Part shown: positions 26,079 through 35,030 of the stretch, piece after piece | Layout of the letters: every line of letters begins with the position of its first letter | Position numbering within the stretch: position 1 is the first letter of the stretch | Assembly: GCA_015487235.1 (NCBI GenBank) | Contig: WFQC01000194.1 | Location: 1-53,745 of the forward strand | Direction of reading: 5' to 3' | DNA: 53,745 bases | From: Alteromonadaceae bacterium | GTDB taxonomy: Bacteria; Pseudomonadota; Gammaproteobacteria; Enterobacterales; Alteromonadaceae | Notes under the pieces: model-generated | What the model was told of the DNA's origin: nothing | Seen by the model: the letters and a program-made list of their open reading frames with translations, nothing else | Database searches by the model: none | Position numbers and translations under genes: made by a program

Positions 26079-26366
26079 ATGAAGCTTATTACGGTATTAA
26101 TTTTTACGATTAGCCTTATTTTTTCAGCCACACTGTTTGCTGGAGATAAGCATAATTTACGTAATTATCAAAATGCTCAACAGGCTTTAGTTATAAAAAA
26201 TGCGCAACAAGCTGCACGTTTAGTAAAAAATAGGCGCGGTGGTAAAATTCTTAAAGTTAGCCGAAAAAAGCATAATGGTCGTCTAGGCTATCGCGTAAAA
26301 TTCATCAAAAAAGATGGCCGTATTCGCAGCGTACTTGTTGATGCTCACAGCGGTAAAATCAGGTAG
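26079..26366 (+). CDS. PepSY-domain periplasmic protein
   Basis: The 95-aa protein has a signal peptide (about 1-21, ending LFA|GD) and a single PepSY-like domain. That domain contains 'AQQAARLVKNRRGGKILKVS' and ends 'GRIRSVLVDAHSGKIR'. The mature protein is strongly basic. PepSY domains in this position often modulate proteases or sensor kinases. It precedes the response regulator by 4 nt and so belongs to the same operon; it may report on the sensor kinase's signal. Confidence 0.88.
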   Translation: MKLITVLIFTISLIFSATLFAGDKHNLRNYQNAQQALVIKNAQQAARLVKNRRGGKILKVSRKKHNGRLGYRVKFIKKDGRIRSVLVDAHSGKIR

Positions 26367-26370
26367 TTTT

Positions 26371-27060
26371 ATGCGTTTATTACTCGTTGAAGATGATTTA
26401 GCCCTACAAAAAAACCTCTATGATCATTTAACTGCCGCTAGTTATGCCGTTGACCTATCAAGCGATGGCGAAGATGGTTTATTTCAAGGCAGCGAAACCA
26501 ATTATGATGCGGCAATTATTGATGTCGGTTTGCCTAAAATTGATGGTATTACCGTTATTCAACAGCTACGGGCTCGAAATATTAGCTTTCCTATTTTAAT
26601 TTTAACCGCTCGCGATCGCTGGCAAGACAAAGTTGCCGGTTTAGACGCGGGCGCAGATGATTATTTAACTAAACCCTTTCAGGTAGAAGAATTGCTTGCT
26701 CGCCTTAACGCCTTAATTCGTCGCTCTGTTGGGCAAGCAAGCCCTATAATGAGTAGTGGCAATTTGGCATTGAACACTAAAACGCTACAAGTGAGTGTTA
26801 ATGGCCAACCCATAAATTTAAGTAGCCATGAATATAAAGTGCTTGAGTATTTAATGCTACATTTAGGGGAAGTGATCTCTAAAACTGAACTTACTGAACA
26901 TATTTATGATCAAGATTTTGATTTAGACTCAAACGTTATTGAAGTTTTTATCAGACGACTACGTAAAAAACTTGACCCCAACGGAGAATACCAGTTTATT
27001 GAAACGCTTCGAGGGCAAGGTTATCGTCTCAAAAACTTAGCACCAGAACCTCAACAATGA
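26371..27060 (+). CDS. PhoP-like response regulator (OmpR family)
   Basis: The 229-aa protein starts MRLLLVEDDLALQKNLYDHL. Its receiver domain has acidic pocket residues EDD (7-9), phospho-acceptor D51 ('AAIIDVGLPKIDG') and K101 ('LTKPF'). The C-terminal winged-helix DNA-binding domain (about 130-225) has 'LSSHEYKVLEYLML' and 'DSNVIEVFIRRLRKKL'. The frame is open 19 codons upstream, but only the ATG at 26371 fits the family start. Its stop overlaps the kinase start (ATGA). It is the likely binder of the RTTCAG-N5-RTTCAG boxes. Confidence 0.95.
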   Translation: MRLLLVEDDLALQKNLYDHLTAASYAVDLSSDGEDGLFQGSETNYDAAIIDVGLPKIDGITVIQQLRARNISFPILILTARDRWQDKVAGLDAGADDYLTKPFQVEELLARLNALIRRSVGQASPIMSSGNLALNTKTLQVSVNGQPINLSSHEYKVLEYLMLHLGEVISKTELTEHIYDQDFDLDSNVIEVFIRRLRKKLDPNGEYQFIETLRGQGYRLKNLAPEPQQ

Positions 27061-28412
27061 AACCAGCTATAACCTCCTTTTTCTTTTGGGCAAAAAATTC
27101 TCTTAAAGCAAGGCTGTTAGTAAGTGCTTTATTAATGATCATCATTATATTGCCAATTATTGGTATTACTTTGCATAATGCTTTTGAAAAACAGATCAAA
27201 AATTCGGTTAAAAATGAGTTAAGTGCGTACAGTTATTCTATTTTGGCGGTTGCAGAAGTTGAGCAACAATCTTTATTTATGCCTGAACAGCTACTTGATA
27301 ACCAATTTAATGTTAGCCAAACAGGATTATACGCCGTAATCACCTCCCCTGATGGTAAAGACGTTTTATGGCAATCACGATCATTATTAGGATTAACCCT
27401 GCCCCAACATTTACCAACACCTCCTTTAGGAAAACAAATCTATAACGAAATTATTTTAGATAAGAGGCCACATCTTATCTACAGTTTTGGCGTTAGCTTT
27501 ACCGAAAATGAACAAGCCTTTCCTGTCACTTTGCATATTATTAAAGACCAAACCAGCCTACTTGCCATTATTGATGAATTTAAGCAGCAATTATGGTTAT
27601 GGCTCTTGATCTTAATGGTGCTGTTAATTGTGTTACAAGCGGTATGGTTAATGTGGACATTAAAGCCCTTGACTAAATTACAAAAAGAATTAAAAGCAAT
27701 TGATCAAGGTAAAGCGACTCAATTACAACATCAATACCCGCAAGAACTCACTCAGGTAAGCAAGCAAGTTAATACCTTACTCATAACCGAGCAAAACCAA
27801 CGACAACGCTATCGTAACGCTTTGTCTGATCTTGCTCACAGTTTAAAAACTCCCTTGGCGGTTATACAAAGTCAGCAAACATTATCAAACAGCGCAAAAG
27901 AGCAGTTAGCTTTAATTAATAATATTATCGAACACCAGCTAAAACGCGCGCAAAGTGCGGGAGAGTCAGCTTGGCATTTAGGTATAAAAGTAACCCCCGT
28001 GGTAAAAAAACTCTGCAATACGCTTGCTAAAATTTACCACGACAAGCAATTAAAAATAACTCAACATATTGATAATAAATCTATATTTAAAGGTGACGAA
28101 GCAGATCTAATGGAAATATTGGGTAATTTACTCGACAATGCTTGCAAAGCCGCAACACAGCAAATAGAAATTAGCATAAGTATAGATAAAAACACACTCA
28201 CCATGAAAGTTGCTGATGATGGTAAAGGTATTGCCACTGTACAACAAAAAGCTATATTGCAACGCGGCACTCGCAGCGATACTTATCAACAAGGGCATGG
28301 CATAGGGCTAGCCATTGTCTGTGATTTAGTCAAAAGCTACCAAGGTACATTAACAATTGAAAGCTCACCTAAACTTGGTGGCGCACTTTTTATCTTGCAA
28401 TTTCCTTTGTAA
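27057..28412 (+). CDS. PhoQ-like sensor histidine kinase
   Basis: The 451-aa protein has two membrane helices (about residues 20-42 and 178-200) around a periplasmic sensor of about 135 residues. A HAMP-like linker follows ('TLKPLTKLQKELKAI'), then the phospho-acceptor H261 in 'LSDLAHSLKTPLAVIQS', and an ATPase domain with 'NLLDNACKAA' and 'VADDGKGIA'. The 'AHSLKTPLAVIQS' H-box is the PhoQ type. The start overlaps the regulator stop by 4 bases. The signal it senses cannot be read from the sequence. Confidence 0.93.
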   Translation: MKPAITSFFFWAKNSLKARLLVSALLMIIIILPIIGITLHNAFEKQIKNSVKNELSAYSYSILAVAEVEQQSLFMPEQLLDNQFNVSQTGLYAVITSPDGKDVLWQSRSLLGLTLPQHLPTPPLGKQIYNEIILDKRPHLIYSFGVSFTENEQAFPVTLHIIKDQTSLLAIIDEFKQQLWLWLLILMVLLIVLQAVWLMWTLKPLTKLQKELKAIDQGKATQLQHQYPQELTQVSKQVNTLLITEQNQRQRYRNALSDLAHSLKTPLAVIQSQQTLSNSAKEQLALINNIIEHQLKRAQSAGESAWHLGIKVTPVVKKLCNTLAKIYHDKQLKITQHIDNKSIFKGDEADLMEILGNLLDNACKAATQQIEISISIDKNTLTMKVADDGKGIATVQQKAILQRGTRSDTYQQGHGIGLAIVCDLVKSYQGTLTIESSPKLGGALFILQFPL

Positions 28413-28613
28413 TTTCTTTTGTAATAAAGTCTAGGAAGTTGTTGCGCTTTCACCGCATTCTATAACCTTATCAAGCAGACTGTTGCAAAAACATACTCCA
28501 CAGATCCACACGCCCTAAAATTTAAAACTTTGCAGGGTGCGACAATTTGTCACTATGCCTTGGTTAAAAACCACTCTATTATATTAGTGAACACTAAATT
28601 TAAAGGTGCTAAT

Positions 28614-29300
28614 GTGAATATTCGTTTTATATTTTTGTTTGTAATATCGTTTTCTACCTTACTACTATCTGCTTGTGGTGGTGGAGATGAGGTTACAAAT
28701 TCACAAGATCTTATCCCTACAGGTTCAAAGCCTGGTTTCGATTTAACCGCTTTAACGGATCAAATCAATAGCTTACCTATTGAAACGCTCAGCGACGAAG
28801 AAAAGTCTGATTTGATTTTTATGCGTGAAGAAGAAAAACTGGCTCGCGACAGTTATGACACACTCTATGATTTATGGGGGCAAACCATCTTTGACAATAT
28901 TTCAGATTCTGAACAAGTACATATGGAATCTGTGTTGATTGTACTTAATAAATATGGTTTAGAAGACCCAGCAATTGACGATGTGCCTGCTTATTTTGTC
29001 GATTATGACTTACAAGTTTTATACGATTATTTAATGGACTTAGGCGATAACTCATTGGTTGATGCATTAATGGTTGGCGCAGAAATTGAAGAAGTAGACA
29101 TTGTTGACTTAGAAATACGTATAGCAAGAACAGACAATCAAGATATTCAATTAATTTATGAAAATTTAATGAAGGGTTCAAGAAATCATCTGCGCTCTTT
29201 TGTTTCAAACCTTGAAAAACAAAATGTTATTTACGTGCCAAAACATTTATCACAAGATGAATATGATGCCATTATAAACTCACCGATGGAAAAAGGTTAA
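28614..29300 (+). CDS. DUF2202 lipoprotein, ferritin-like
   Basis: The 228-aa protein starts from a GTG at 28614 with AAAGGTG just upstream. The resulting N-terminus has a lipoprotein signal with lipobox LLLSAC (Cys21). The mature domain has 'DLIFMREEEKLARDSYDTLY' and 'SEQVHMESVLIVLNKYGL', and later 'GSRNHLRSFVSNLEKQ'. This is the DUF2202 pattern: a four-helix ferritin-like bundle with Glu/His residues that could bind a di-metal centre. An upstream ATG at 28530 would add 28 residues and bury the signal peptide, so it is less likely. It is a single gene. Confidence 0.87.
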   Translation: MNIRFIFLFVISFSTLLLSACGGGDEVTNSQDLIPTGSKPGFDLTALTDQINSLPIETLSDEEKSDLIFMREEEKLARDSYDTLYDLWGQTIFDNISDSEQVHMESVLIVLNKYGLEDPAIDDVPAYFVDYDLQVLYDYLMDLGDNSLVDALMVGAEIEEVDIVDLEIRIARTDNQDIQLIYENLMKGSRNHLRSFVSNLEKQNVIYVPKHLSQDEYDAIINSPMEKG

Positions 29301-29482
29301 AGGCATACTGACCTTATCACCCGAATAGCGGCAAAAGCACATTGCTTATTTTTTAGACAAGCATTAAGCTGTTGGTGATTTTTATTGGAGATGGAAGGTT
29401 CCATGCTACAGCAGCATAAAAATCTTACAGCGCGTTAAAAGCCTTTAAGCTTTGCTATAAGCCAAAATTAATGGAGTAATTT

Positions 29483-30499
29483 ATGTCTAAACTTATTCTT
29501 TCGCTCGACGGTGGCGGTATTCGTGGTGCAGCCAGCACTCAGTTTCTTACTTTAGTTGAAGAAAAACTGCAAAGAGAGCATGGTAAATCATTGCGAGATT
29601 GTGTTGATTTTTATGCCGGTACCAGCACAGGTTGTATCATTGCCTTAGCATTAGCAACAACTGATATGAGCATGGCTGAGATTAATAATTTATACAATGA
29701 AGCCAATGCTAAAAAAATATTTACCGAAAATAAAGGCTTATTTGAAGTTGATGGGCTTAACGCTCCCAAATATGAAGCTAAAGATAAAACCAAGGTGCTA
29801 CGTGATAGTTTTGCTCAAGCCAAAATAGGCGATGTTGCGAAGAACAAACACGTACTGGCCATCACTTATGATATTGAAAAACGTAAACCTGTGGTGATCA
29901 AATCGACAAAACCTAGCTATTTGAAAACCCTTTCATATCAGGCAGCCGATGCCTCAAGTGCTGCACCAACCTTTTTTCCCACTAAAAATATTAATTTTCC
30001 GCCCGATAGTGATGAATCGTGGTTAATTGATGGCGGTGTTATTGCCAATAACCCTGCGATGTGTGCGATTGCTGAAGCCAAACGTACTTGGCAAATTCCA
30101 TTGGAAAAAATACGGGTGTTATCGGTTGGCACTGGCTTTATGACACGCAAAATAAACGGCCCCGCCTCACAAAAATGGGGTGGTTTGCAATGGATGCTAA
30201 AAGGTCAAATTATGGAAATTCTCTCTGACGAACGCATTGTTGCTTATCAATGTTTAACCTTAATGGCACAAGGTAGCTATATTCGGGTTAATGCAAAATT
30301 AATGAAACAGCCTGGCTTGCCGACACCACCTGATGATGCCATGGACGACATTAGCAAAACCAATTTAAAGCGTTTGCGCCTACTCGGTGAAATGTGGTTT
30401 AAACAATATGGCGATGCGGCCATTTCACTACTATTAAACACATATCAAGGTAAGTCGTTAGATCGTATTGATCCTAAAACAGGCAAGCCTATTAGCTAA
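29483..30499 (+). CDS. Patatin-like phospholipase
   Basis: The 338-aa protein has the oxyanion-hole motif D9-GGGIRG, the nucleophile elbow G46-T-S48-T-G50 and the catalytic D183 in DGG (183-185). Ser48 and Asp183 form the dyad. Patatins hydrolyse acyl chains of phospholipids. The 'SLDGGGIRGAASTQFLTLVE' start is that of the CapV-like/eukaryotic-like branch, members of which serve as CBASS effectors. No cyclic-nucleotide synthase or other CBASS gene is near, so a general lipase role is equally possible. TGGAG precedes the ATG. It is a single gene. Confidence 0.92.
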   Translation: MSKLILSLDGGGIRGAASTQFLTLVEEKLQREHGKSLRDCVDFYAGTSTGCIIALALATTDMSMAEINNLYNEANAKKIFTENKGLFEVDGLNAPKYEAKDKTKVLRDSFAQAKIGDVAKNKHVLAITYDIEKRKPVVIKSTKPSYLKTLSYQAADASSAAPTFFPTKNINFPPDSDESWLIDGGVIANNPAMCAIAEAKRTWQIPLEKIRVLSVGTGFMTRKINGPASQKWGGLQWMLKGQIMEILSDERIVAYQCLTLMAQGSYIRVNAKLMKQPGLPTPPDDAMDDISKTNLKRLRLLGEMWFKQYGDAAISLLLNTYQGKSLDRIDPKTGKPIS

Positions 30500-30571
30500 A
30501 CGCTATAGGCTCTGTTAAATATTAACGGTTATTTTAAGTGCTTTTCAAAATACGAATTAAAGCGAATACAC

Positions 30572-31138
30572 CTAAGCGCGGCTCATAAATTTATGTTCGG
30601 CGGTATTAATTTTCACTCTATCACCCGTTGAAATATGCTCAGGCACTTGCACGGTTAATCCTGTAGATAATATTGCCGGTTTAGTACGTGCACTGGCTGA
30701 AGCACCTTTAATTGAAGGGTCGGTTTCAACAACCGCTAATTCAACTGCGGCAGGTAAATCAATAGCTACAGGCACATCATCAACAATCAGTAATTGCATC
30801 CCTTCTGTTTCTTCGGTAATAAATAAACATTCTTCAGCAATATTTTCTTTATTAATGTGATAAGGCGTGTAATCTTCATTATCCATAAAAATATACTCAT
30901 CACCATCAAGGTAAGAGAACATTACTTGACGACGCACCAATTCGGCCAACTTTAGCATATCTTCTGCTTTAAAAGTTTCGTCAACTTTGGCACCTGTAAC
31001 GACATCATACATACGCATTCTATATAAGCTACCACCAGCTCTACCTTGCGGAACAGAACGTTGAATATCTTTAATAATTAAGGTTTTACCGTTATGCTCT
31101 ATTGCAGCATTTTTCTTTATTTCACTTGCCTTGGGCAT
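30572..31138 (-). CDS. efpL: Elongation factor P-like protein EfpL (YeiP)
   Basis: The 188-aa protein has the three EF-P-like beta-barrel domains: KOW-like N-domain (1-65), OB domain (66-127, '[15 protein letters not shown]') and a C-domain with '[17 protein letters not shown]'. The loop that in EF-P carries a modified residue reads '[12 protein letters not shown]' with R33, as in EfpL/YeiP. These factors enter the ribosomal E/P site and relieve stalling at specific motifs. It differs from true EF-P by this loop and by the MPKASEIKK start. AGGAAA precedes the ATG. Confidence 0.94.
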   Translation of the reverse strand: MPKASEIKKNAAIEHNGKTLIIKDIQRSVPQGRAGGSLYRMRMYDVVTGAKVDETFKAEDMLKLAELVRRQVMFSYLDGDEYIFMDNEDYTPYHINKENIAEECLFITEETEGMQLLIVDDVPVAIDLPAAVELAVVETDPSIKGASASARTKPAILSTGLTVQVPEHISTGDRVKINTAEHKFMSRA

Positions 31139-31265
31139 GATATTTTCCTATTTAAAATCAACGCAAGCAAAATACCATGATGTTATATTAATGCAAGTAG
31201 TTATAGTAAATTCACCAAGTAAGTGCTTCTTTATATTTTACTTAATTTCAAAAAGTTAATACGCT

Positions 31266-32636
31266 CTAACTTTCACGAAAAGCTTCTGCACTTAAATGAT
31301 GTCGGTTAAGCAATTTATAAAACTCAGTACGATTACGTTGAGCAATACGGGCGGCTTGCGATACATTACCTGCGGTTATTTTTAATAATGTAGCAAGGTA
31401 GTCACGTTCAAATTTATCACGCGCTTCTTGAAAAGAAGGTAATTGCTGGGTTTTATTGCGCAAGGCTTTTTTAACTAAATGCTCACCAATTAAGGGTTCG
31501 CTACATAGAGCAACGCTTTGTTCTACCACATTTTTTAATTGCCGAATATTACCCGGCCAAGGTGCACTAATCAGTAATTCCATCGCCTCTTGTGCAAAAC
31601 CTTTGATGATAATATTAGTTTTTGCTAAACATTCTTTTAAAAAGTGTTGCGCCAGTAAAGGAATATCTTCTGGACGTGCCGCAAGTGGAGGCAATTCAAG
31701 CTCAACTACATTTAAACGATAATATAAGTCTTCTCGAAACGTACCTTCGATAATCGCTTGTTGTAAATTTTTATGGGTAGCGGCAATAATTCTTACATCA
31801 ATACTAAACGCTTGAGTACTACCAACAGGACGTACTTCTTTTTCTTGTAGCACCCGCAATAATTTAATTTGAAAATTAAGCGGCATATCACCAATTTCAT
31901 CTAAAAATAAGGTACCACCATTGGTCGCTTGAAATAAACCAATATGCGCTTTATCGGCGCCGGTAAAAGCCCCTTTACTATGACCGAAAAGTTCAGATTC
32001 GAGTAATTGTTCAGGTATAGCCGCACAATTAATCGCGGTAAAAGGTTTATTTTTTCTTGGACTTGCTTTATGAATAGCCTTTGCTAGTAACTCTTTACCT
32101 GTACCACTTTGGCTATGAATAAGTAAACTAAAATCACTTTGCGCCACTTGCTTTGTTTGCGCGAGCAATAGCTCCATTACCGTACTACGGCTAATAATTT
32201 CTGCACGCCAATCATTATTAGCAACATCGCCTTGATGATGTATTGGTTGAGGCTGTAACCGTAAAGCTTGTTTCACCGTACTGAGCAATTGCTGGCTTTC
32301 AAAAGGCTTCGTTAAAAAGCTAAAAACGCCCTGCTTTGTGGCATTAATGGCATCAGGAATAGTGCCATGTGCAGTCATAATAATTACGGGCATGCTGGGG
32401 TGTTGAATACGTATTTGCTCAAACAGTGCCATGCCATCAATGCCTTCCATACGCAGATCACTGATCACTAACTGAGGGTGATAAGTTTTTAAAATACCTA
32501 AAGCAACCTTAGCATTTTCAGCTGATTCAACTTGGTAGCCAGCCGCCGCTAAGCGAATGCCCAGCAAGCGTAATAAACTTGGATCGTCATCAACTATGAG
32601 TATTTTTTCAGGGTGTTGGGTTTCTTTATTATTCAT
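31266..32636 (-). CDS. glrR: Sigma-54-dependent response regulator GlrR
   Basis: The 456-aa protein has a receiver domain (phospho-acceptor D60 in 'LVISDLRMEGIDGM'), an AAA+ domain with Walker A 'SQSGTGKE' (175-182), and the sigma-54 contact motif GAFTGA (222-227). A Fis-type HTH at the C-terminus has 'AGNVSQAARIAQRNRTEFYK'. The gene order glrK-qseG-glrR is that of E. coli, where GlrR activates sigma-54 promoters through TGTC-N10-GACA sites. Such a site stands upstream of the divergent EF-hand gene. It lies 21 nt after the qseG stop. Confidence 0.95.
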   Translation of the reverse strand: MNNKETQHPEKILIVDDDPSLLRLLGIRLAAAGYQVESAENAKVALGILKTYHPQLVISDLRMEGIDGMALFEQIRIQHPSMPVIIMTAHGTIPDAINATKQGVFSFLTKPFESQQLLSTVKQALRLQPQPIHHQGDVANNDWRAEIISRSTVMELLLAQTKQVAQSDFSLLIHSQSGTGKELLAKAIHKASPRKNKPFTAINCAAIPEQLLESELFGHSKGAFTGADKAHIGLFQATNGGTLFLDEIGDMPLNFQIKLLRVLQEKEVRPVGSTQAFSIDVRIIAATHKNLQQAIIEGTFREDLYYRLNVVELELPPLAARPEDIPLLAQHFLKECLAKTNIIIKGFAQEAMELLISAPWPGNIRQLKNVVEQSVALCSEPLIGEHLVKKALRNKTQQLPSFQEARDKFERDYLATLLKITAGNVSQAARIAQRNRTEFYKLLNRHHLSAEAFRES

Positions 32637-32657
32637 AACTTGTTGGTTAGCGATTGC

Positions 32658-33206
32658 TTATTTACCTCGTTGTTGAATGGTTTTTTCTATGGTTTTCAAC
32701 TGCTTTATTTGCTGTTGCAATGCTGCAACTTGCTTTTGTAATGCGATTATTTTTTGTTGCTGTTGACTCAATGTTAATTGCATATTGTGTTGATATTTTT
32801 CTTGCTCGACTAATTGTTGATACAAAAAAAGTTGCTGATTTAGCTGATCTTTTAATAAAGTTATTAAGGCTAAATCGCTTGCTGTAAGCTGTTTATAAAG
32901 TTTCTCTGCATGCTTATTTAATTTGGCTTTAGCGTTATACGCATTATGAATGGGCGAGTCAGGTAAGCTATAAAGCAAAATTAAATTAAAATCAGCATTA
33001 ACATCTCCTGCCTGTGCTCTTGCTTTTTGTTGTTCAATTTCAGCGAGTAACGCATCACTGGGTAAATTTTTAAGCCACAAATAATATTGCGCATAATTGG
33101 TGGCAACTAGCTTATCTTTTTTAATGCCATCAAGTAGTTGGCAAGCACTGAATAACACAGCGCTACTGACTATTAGCAATAACTTTGCTAGCGCATTAAT
33201 TTTCAT
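32658..33206 (-). CDS. qseG: QseG-like outer-membrane lipoprotein
   Basis: The 182-aa protein has a lipoprotein signal with lipobox LFSAC (Cys21) and then a helical domain. A glutamine-rich coiled coil occupies the C-terminal third ('QQKIIALQKQVAALQQQIKQ'). It sits between the glrK and glrR genes with a 4-base start/stop overlap (ATGA) with glrK, as qseG does in enterobacteria. There QseG binds the kinase in the envelope to control its activity. Sequence similarity is weak in the coiled coil, so the name rests mainly on position and lipobox. Confidence 0.82.
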   Translation of the reverse strand: MKINALAKLLLIVSSAVLFSACQLLDGIKKDKLVATNYAQYYLWLKNLPSDALLAEIEQQKARAQAGDVNADFNLILLYSLPDSPIHNAYNAKAKLNKHAEKLYKQLTASDLALITLLKDQLNQQLFLYQQLVEQEKYQHNMQLTLSQQQQKIIALQKQVAALQQQIKQLKTIEKTIQQRGK

Positions 33207-34696
33207 GTTGCGTCACCTTGTCGCTTAGCTTTAGGTAAAGTGATGTAAAACTGTGTACCACTTGGCGGTGTAACTTGGCTCTTTAGTGTAATTTCTCCAT
33301 TTAGACGCATTAATAATTCTTTGACGATAGTTAAGCCTAAACCACTGCTTTTTATTTGCGTATTTTTCGGTGCTTCCCCTTGATAAAAGGCATCAAATAT
33401 TTTGTGTTGTGCTTCCACATCGATACCTTTGCCTTGATCGCTAATACAGAGTTCTAGCTTATCTTGTGCTAATTTAGCACTGATCTCAATAGTCGCTTGC
33501 TCGGGTGAAAACTTTATTGCATTAGAGAGTAAATTATCTAAAATCACTTCAAGTTGTTTACGATTACTAATTAATACTATGTTTTCAATCGCTAAGCTGA
33601 TATTTAACTGTTTATGCTTAATGTCTAATTGCCTTTCTTCTAGCACTTTATCTACCACTGTCGCCACTACGATATTTTCACTGTCTTGTAAGCTGGTTGA
33701 GTCAAGCACTATGTTAAAGTCTAATAAATCTTCTATTAATTGCTGCAAGCGATTAACGTTATGGCGAATAATATTACAAACCTCTTGTTGCTCAGCGCTT
33801 AACTCACCCACAGAGCTGTCATCTAATAACTCAATACCCACTCTTATTGCCGCTAAAGGGGTTTTTAATTCATGCGAAATATGACGAATAAAGCTCGATT
33901 TTTGCAATTCTAATGCCTGTAATCGGCAACGCATCATTTCTAATGCTTGCGCTATTTCAGCAATGTCTTGAGAGCCCTTTACCTGTACTTTTTTATCAAA
34001 ATTACCCGCCTCAAGCTGCTGTATTCGCGTGGTTAACTGTTTTAATGGTGTGGTAATTAAAAAGATAAAAATCCCCGCAATAACAATAATAAGCGGAATA
34101 ATAAATAAGCTTTTCAACAACATAGAACTAACATTATTTGCTGATTTTTTAATATTATGCGCTTGCAAACTAATTAAATCATTACTGCGTACCGTCATCT
34201 TCTGACTGATCTCAACAAGCGCTCTAAAACGATTTTGTAATAATGCTAAAGGTGTTGCTAAAGATGATTGGCTGTGTAGTATTTCTGCTATTTTTTGTGT
34301 GATTGTCGTAGCTTGTACCGTAAGCTGGTTTAATTGTTGATCACCATATTCTTTTAACTTATGGTTTAACAGTACTAAAAAAATATGCTCTTGCTGAAGG
34401 TACCGTTGCAATAAGTCTTCATCGCCTAACACAAGATACTGGCTCGCATAACGCTCCATATTACTGATTGCACTACTTAATTCTCGATTAGTTTTTATAA
34501 GCTTAGCCACATCAAAAATGGCATTAGCACCTTGACTTGACAATAAGCTTACTTGCATAGCACTGTAAATTAATGCCGCAATTAAAGGCAAGCTAACTAA
34601 AGTGAACCCTAATAAGGTTAACTGCTTGATTGACAAGTTTTTAAGGCGTGCCAGTAGTTTTAAGTAAAGATTTTTTAATTTATATTTTAATTGCAC
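33203..34696 (-). CDS. glrK: GlrK (QseE)-like sensor histidine kinase
   Basis: The 497-aa protein starts with GTG at 34696 (MQLKYKLKNLY), so the initiator is a rare codon. It has membrane helices at about residues 28-50 and 194-215, a periplasmic helical sensor of about 145 residues, HAMP, the phospho-acceptor H275 in 'FIRHISHELKTPLAAIR' and an ATPase domain with 'LLSNAIKFSPEQ' and 'SSGLGLTIVKEL'. It phosphorylates GlrR. The next gene starts inside its stop (4-base overlap). A GAGAAT sequence lies before the GTG. Confidence 0.93.
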   Translation of the reverse strand: MQLKYKLKNLYLKLLARLKNLSIKQLTLLGFTLVSLPLIAALIYSAMQVSLLSSQGANAIFDVAKLIKTNRELSSAISNMERYASQYLVLGDEDLLQRYLQQEHIFLVLLNHKLKEYGDQQLNQLTVQATTITQKIAEILHSQSSLATPLALLQNRFRALVEISQKMTVRSNDLISLQAHNIKKSANNVSSMLLKSLFIIPLIIVIAGIFIFLITTPLKQLTTRIQQLEAGNFDKKVQVKGSQDIAEIAQALEMMRCRLQALELQKSSFIRHISHELKTPLAAIRVGIELLDDSSVGELSAEQQEVCNIIRHNVNRLQQLIEDLLDFNIVLDSTSLQDSENIVVATVVDKVLEERQLDIKHKQLNISLAIENIVLISNRKQLEVILDNLLSNAIKFSPEQATIEISAKLAQDKLELCISDQGKGIDVEAQHKIFDAFYQGEAPKNTQIKSSGLGLTIVKELLMRLNGEITLKSQVTPPSGTQFYITLPKAKRQGDAT

Positions 34697-34759
34697 ATCA
34701 AATCATTCTCGTTATAACTCCTCACTCTTTTTAAGCTATTTAACTAAAATTAACAACTC

Positions 34760-34777
34760 TGTCGTCAATTAGAGACA
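34760..34777. promoter_or_regulatory. GlrR-type binding site (perfect)
   Basis: TGTC (34760-34763), 10 bases, GACA (34774-34777): a perfect match to the TGTC-N10-GACA palindrome described for GlrR/QseF in enterobacteria. It lies about 165 bp upstream of the sigma-54 promoter, a usual enhancer distance, and close to the start of the glr operon. Confidence 0.6.
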
Positions 34778-34870
34778 AAGCTCAAAAAATTATAAAACTC
34801 TTATAAATCATAAAAATACAACAAAATAAATACCAATATTTGCACGGAAAATATTTATTCTCACCCATGC

Positions 34871-34888
34871 TGTCGCTAAATAGCAACA
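34871..34888. promoter_or_regulatory. GlrR-type binding site (one mismatch)
   Basis: TGTC-N10-AACA differs from the TGTC-N10-GACA palindrome at one base. It ends 53 bp upstream of the -24 element, within the range of enhancer-bound activators, and follows the perfect site by about 111 bp. Confidence 0.5.
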
Positions 34889-34941
34889 GTAAAACTAATC
34901 AATTTTAACTGATTCTCTTATAAATCAATCAATTACAGATG

Positions 34942-34957
34942 TGGCACAGGCTGTGCT
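34942..34957 (+). promoter_or_regulatory. Sigma-54 promoter of the EF-hand gene
   Basis: TGGCAC-N5-GTGCT matches the -24/-12 consensus TGGCAC-N5-TTGCW with the invariant GG and GC in exact register and one mismatch (first base of TTGC). Transcription would start near 34968, giving a leader of about 110 nt before the EF-hand start codon. Confidence 0.65.
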
Positions 34958-34974
34958 GTAGTGTGTATATGTAG

Positions 34975-35030
34975 TACCAAGTTGATTAAATTTCTTCCTA
35001 ATTCAGAGTTATAACCGAATCAACTTGGTA
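34975..35030. repeat. 13-bp perfect inverted repeat in the leader
   Basis: TACCAAGTTGATT (34975-34987) and AATCAACTTGGTA (35018-35030) pair perfectly around a 30-nt loop. It would begin about 7 nt into the sigma-54 transcript. It could be a 5' stabilising hairpin, the core of a small RNA, or a dispersed palindromic element. The ending TTGGTAT is also found at the edge of the 42711-42879 element. Confidence 0.55.

Noticed and set aside
26314-26370. Upstream extension of the PhoP-like regulator (19 residues)
   Set aside because: It overlaps the PepSY coding sequence in another frame. The receiver domain begins exactly at the ATG at 26371.
29301-30571. CBASS or other defence island around the patatin gene
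   Set aside because: Neighbours are a DUF2202 lipoprotein and efpL. No nucleotidyltransferase, Cap2/Cap3 or other effector-linked gene is present.
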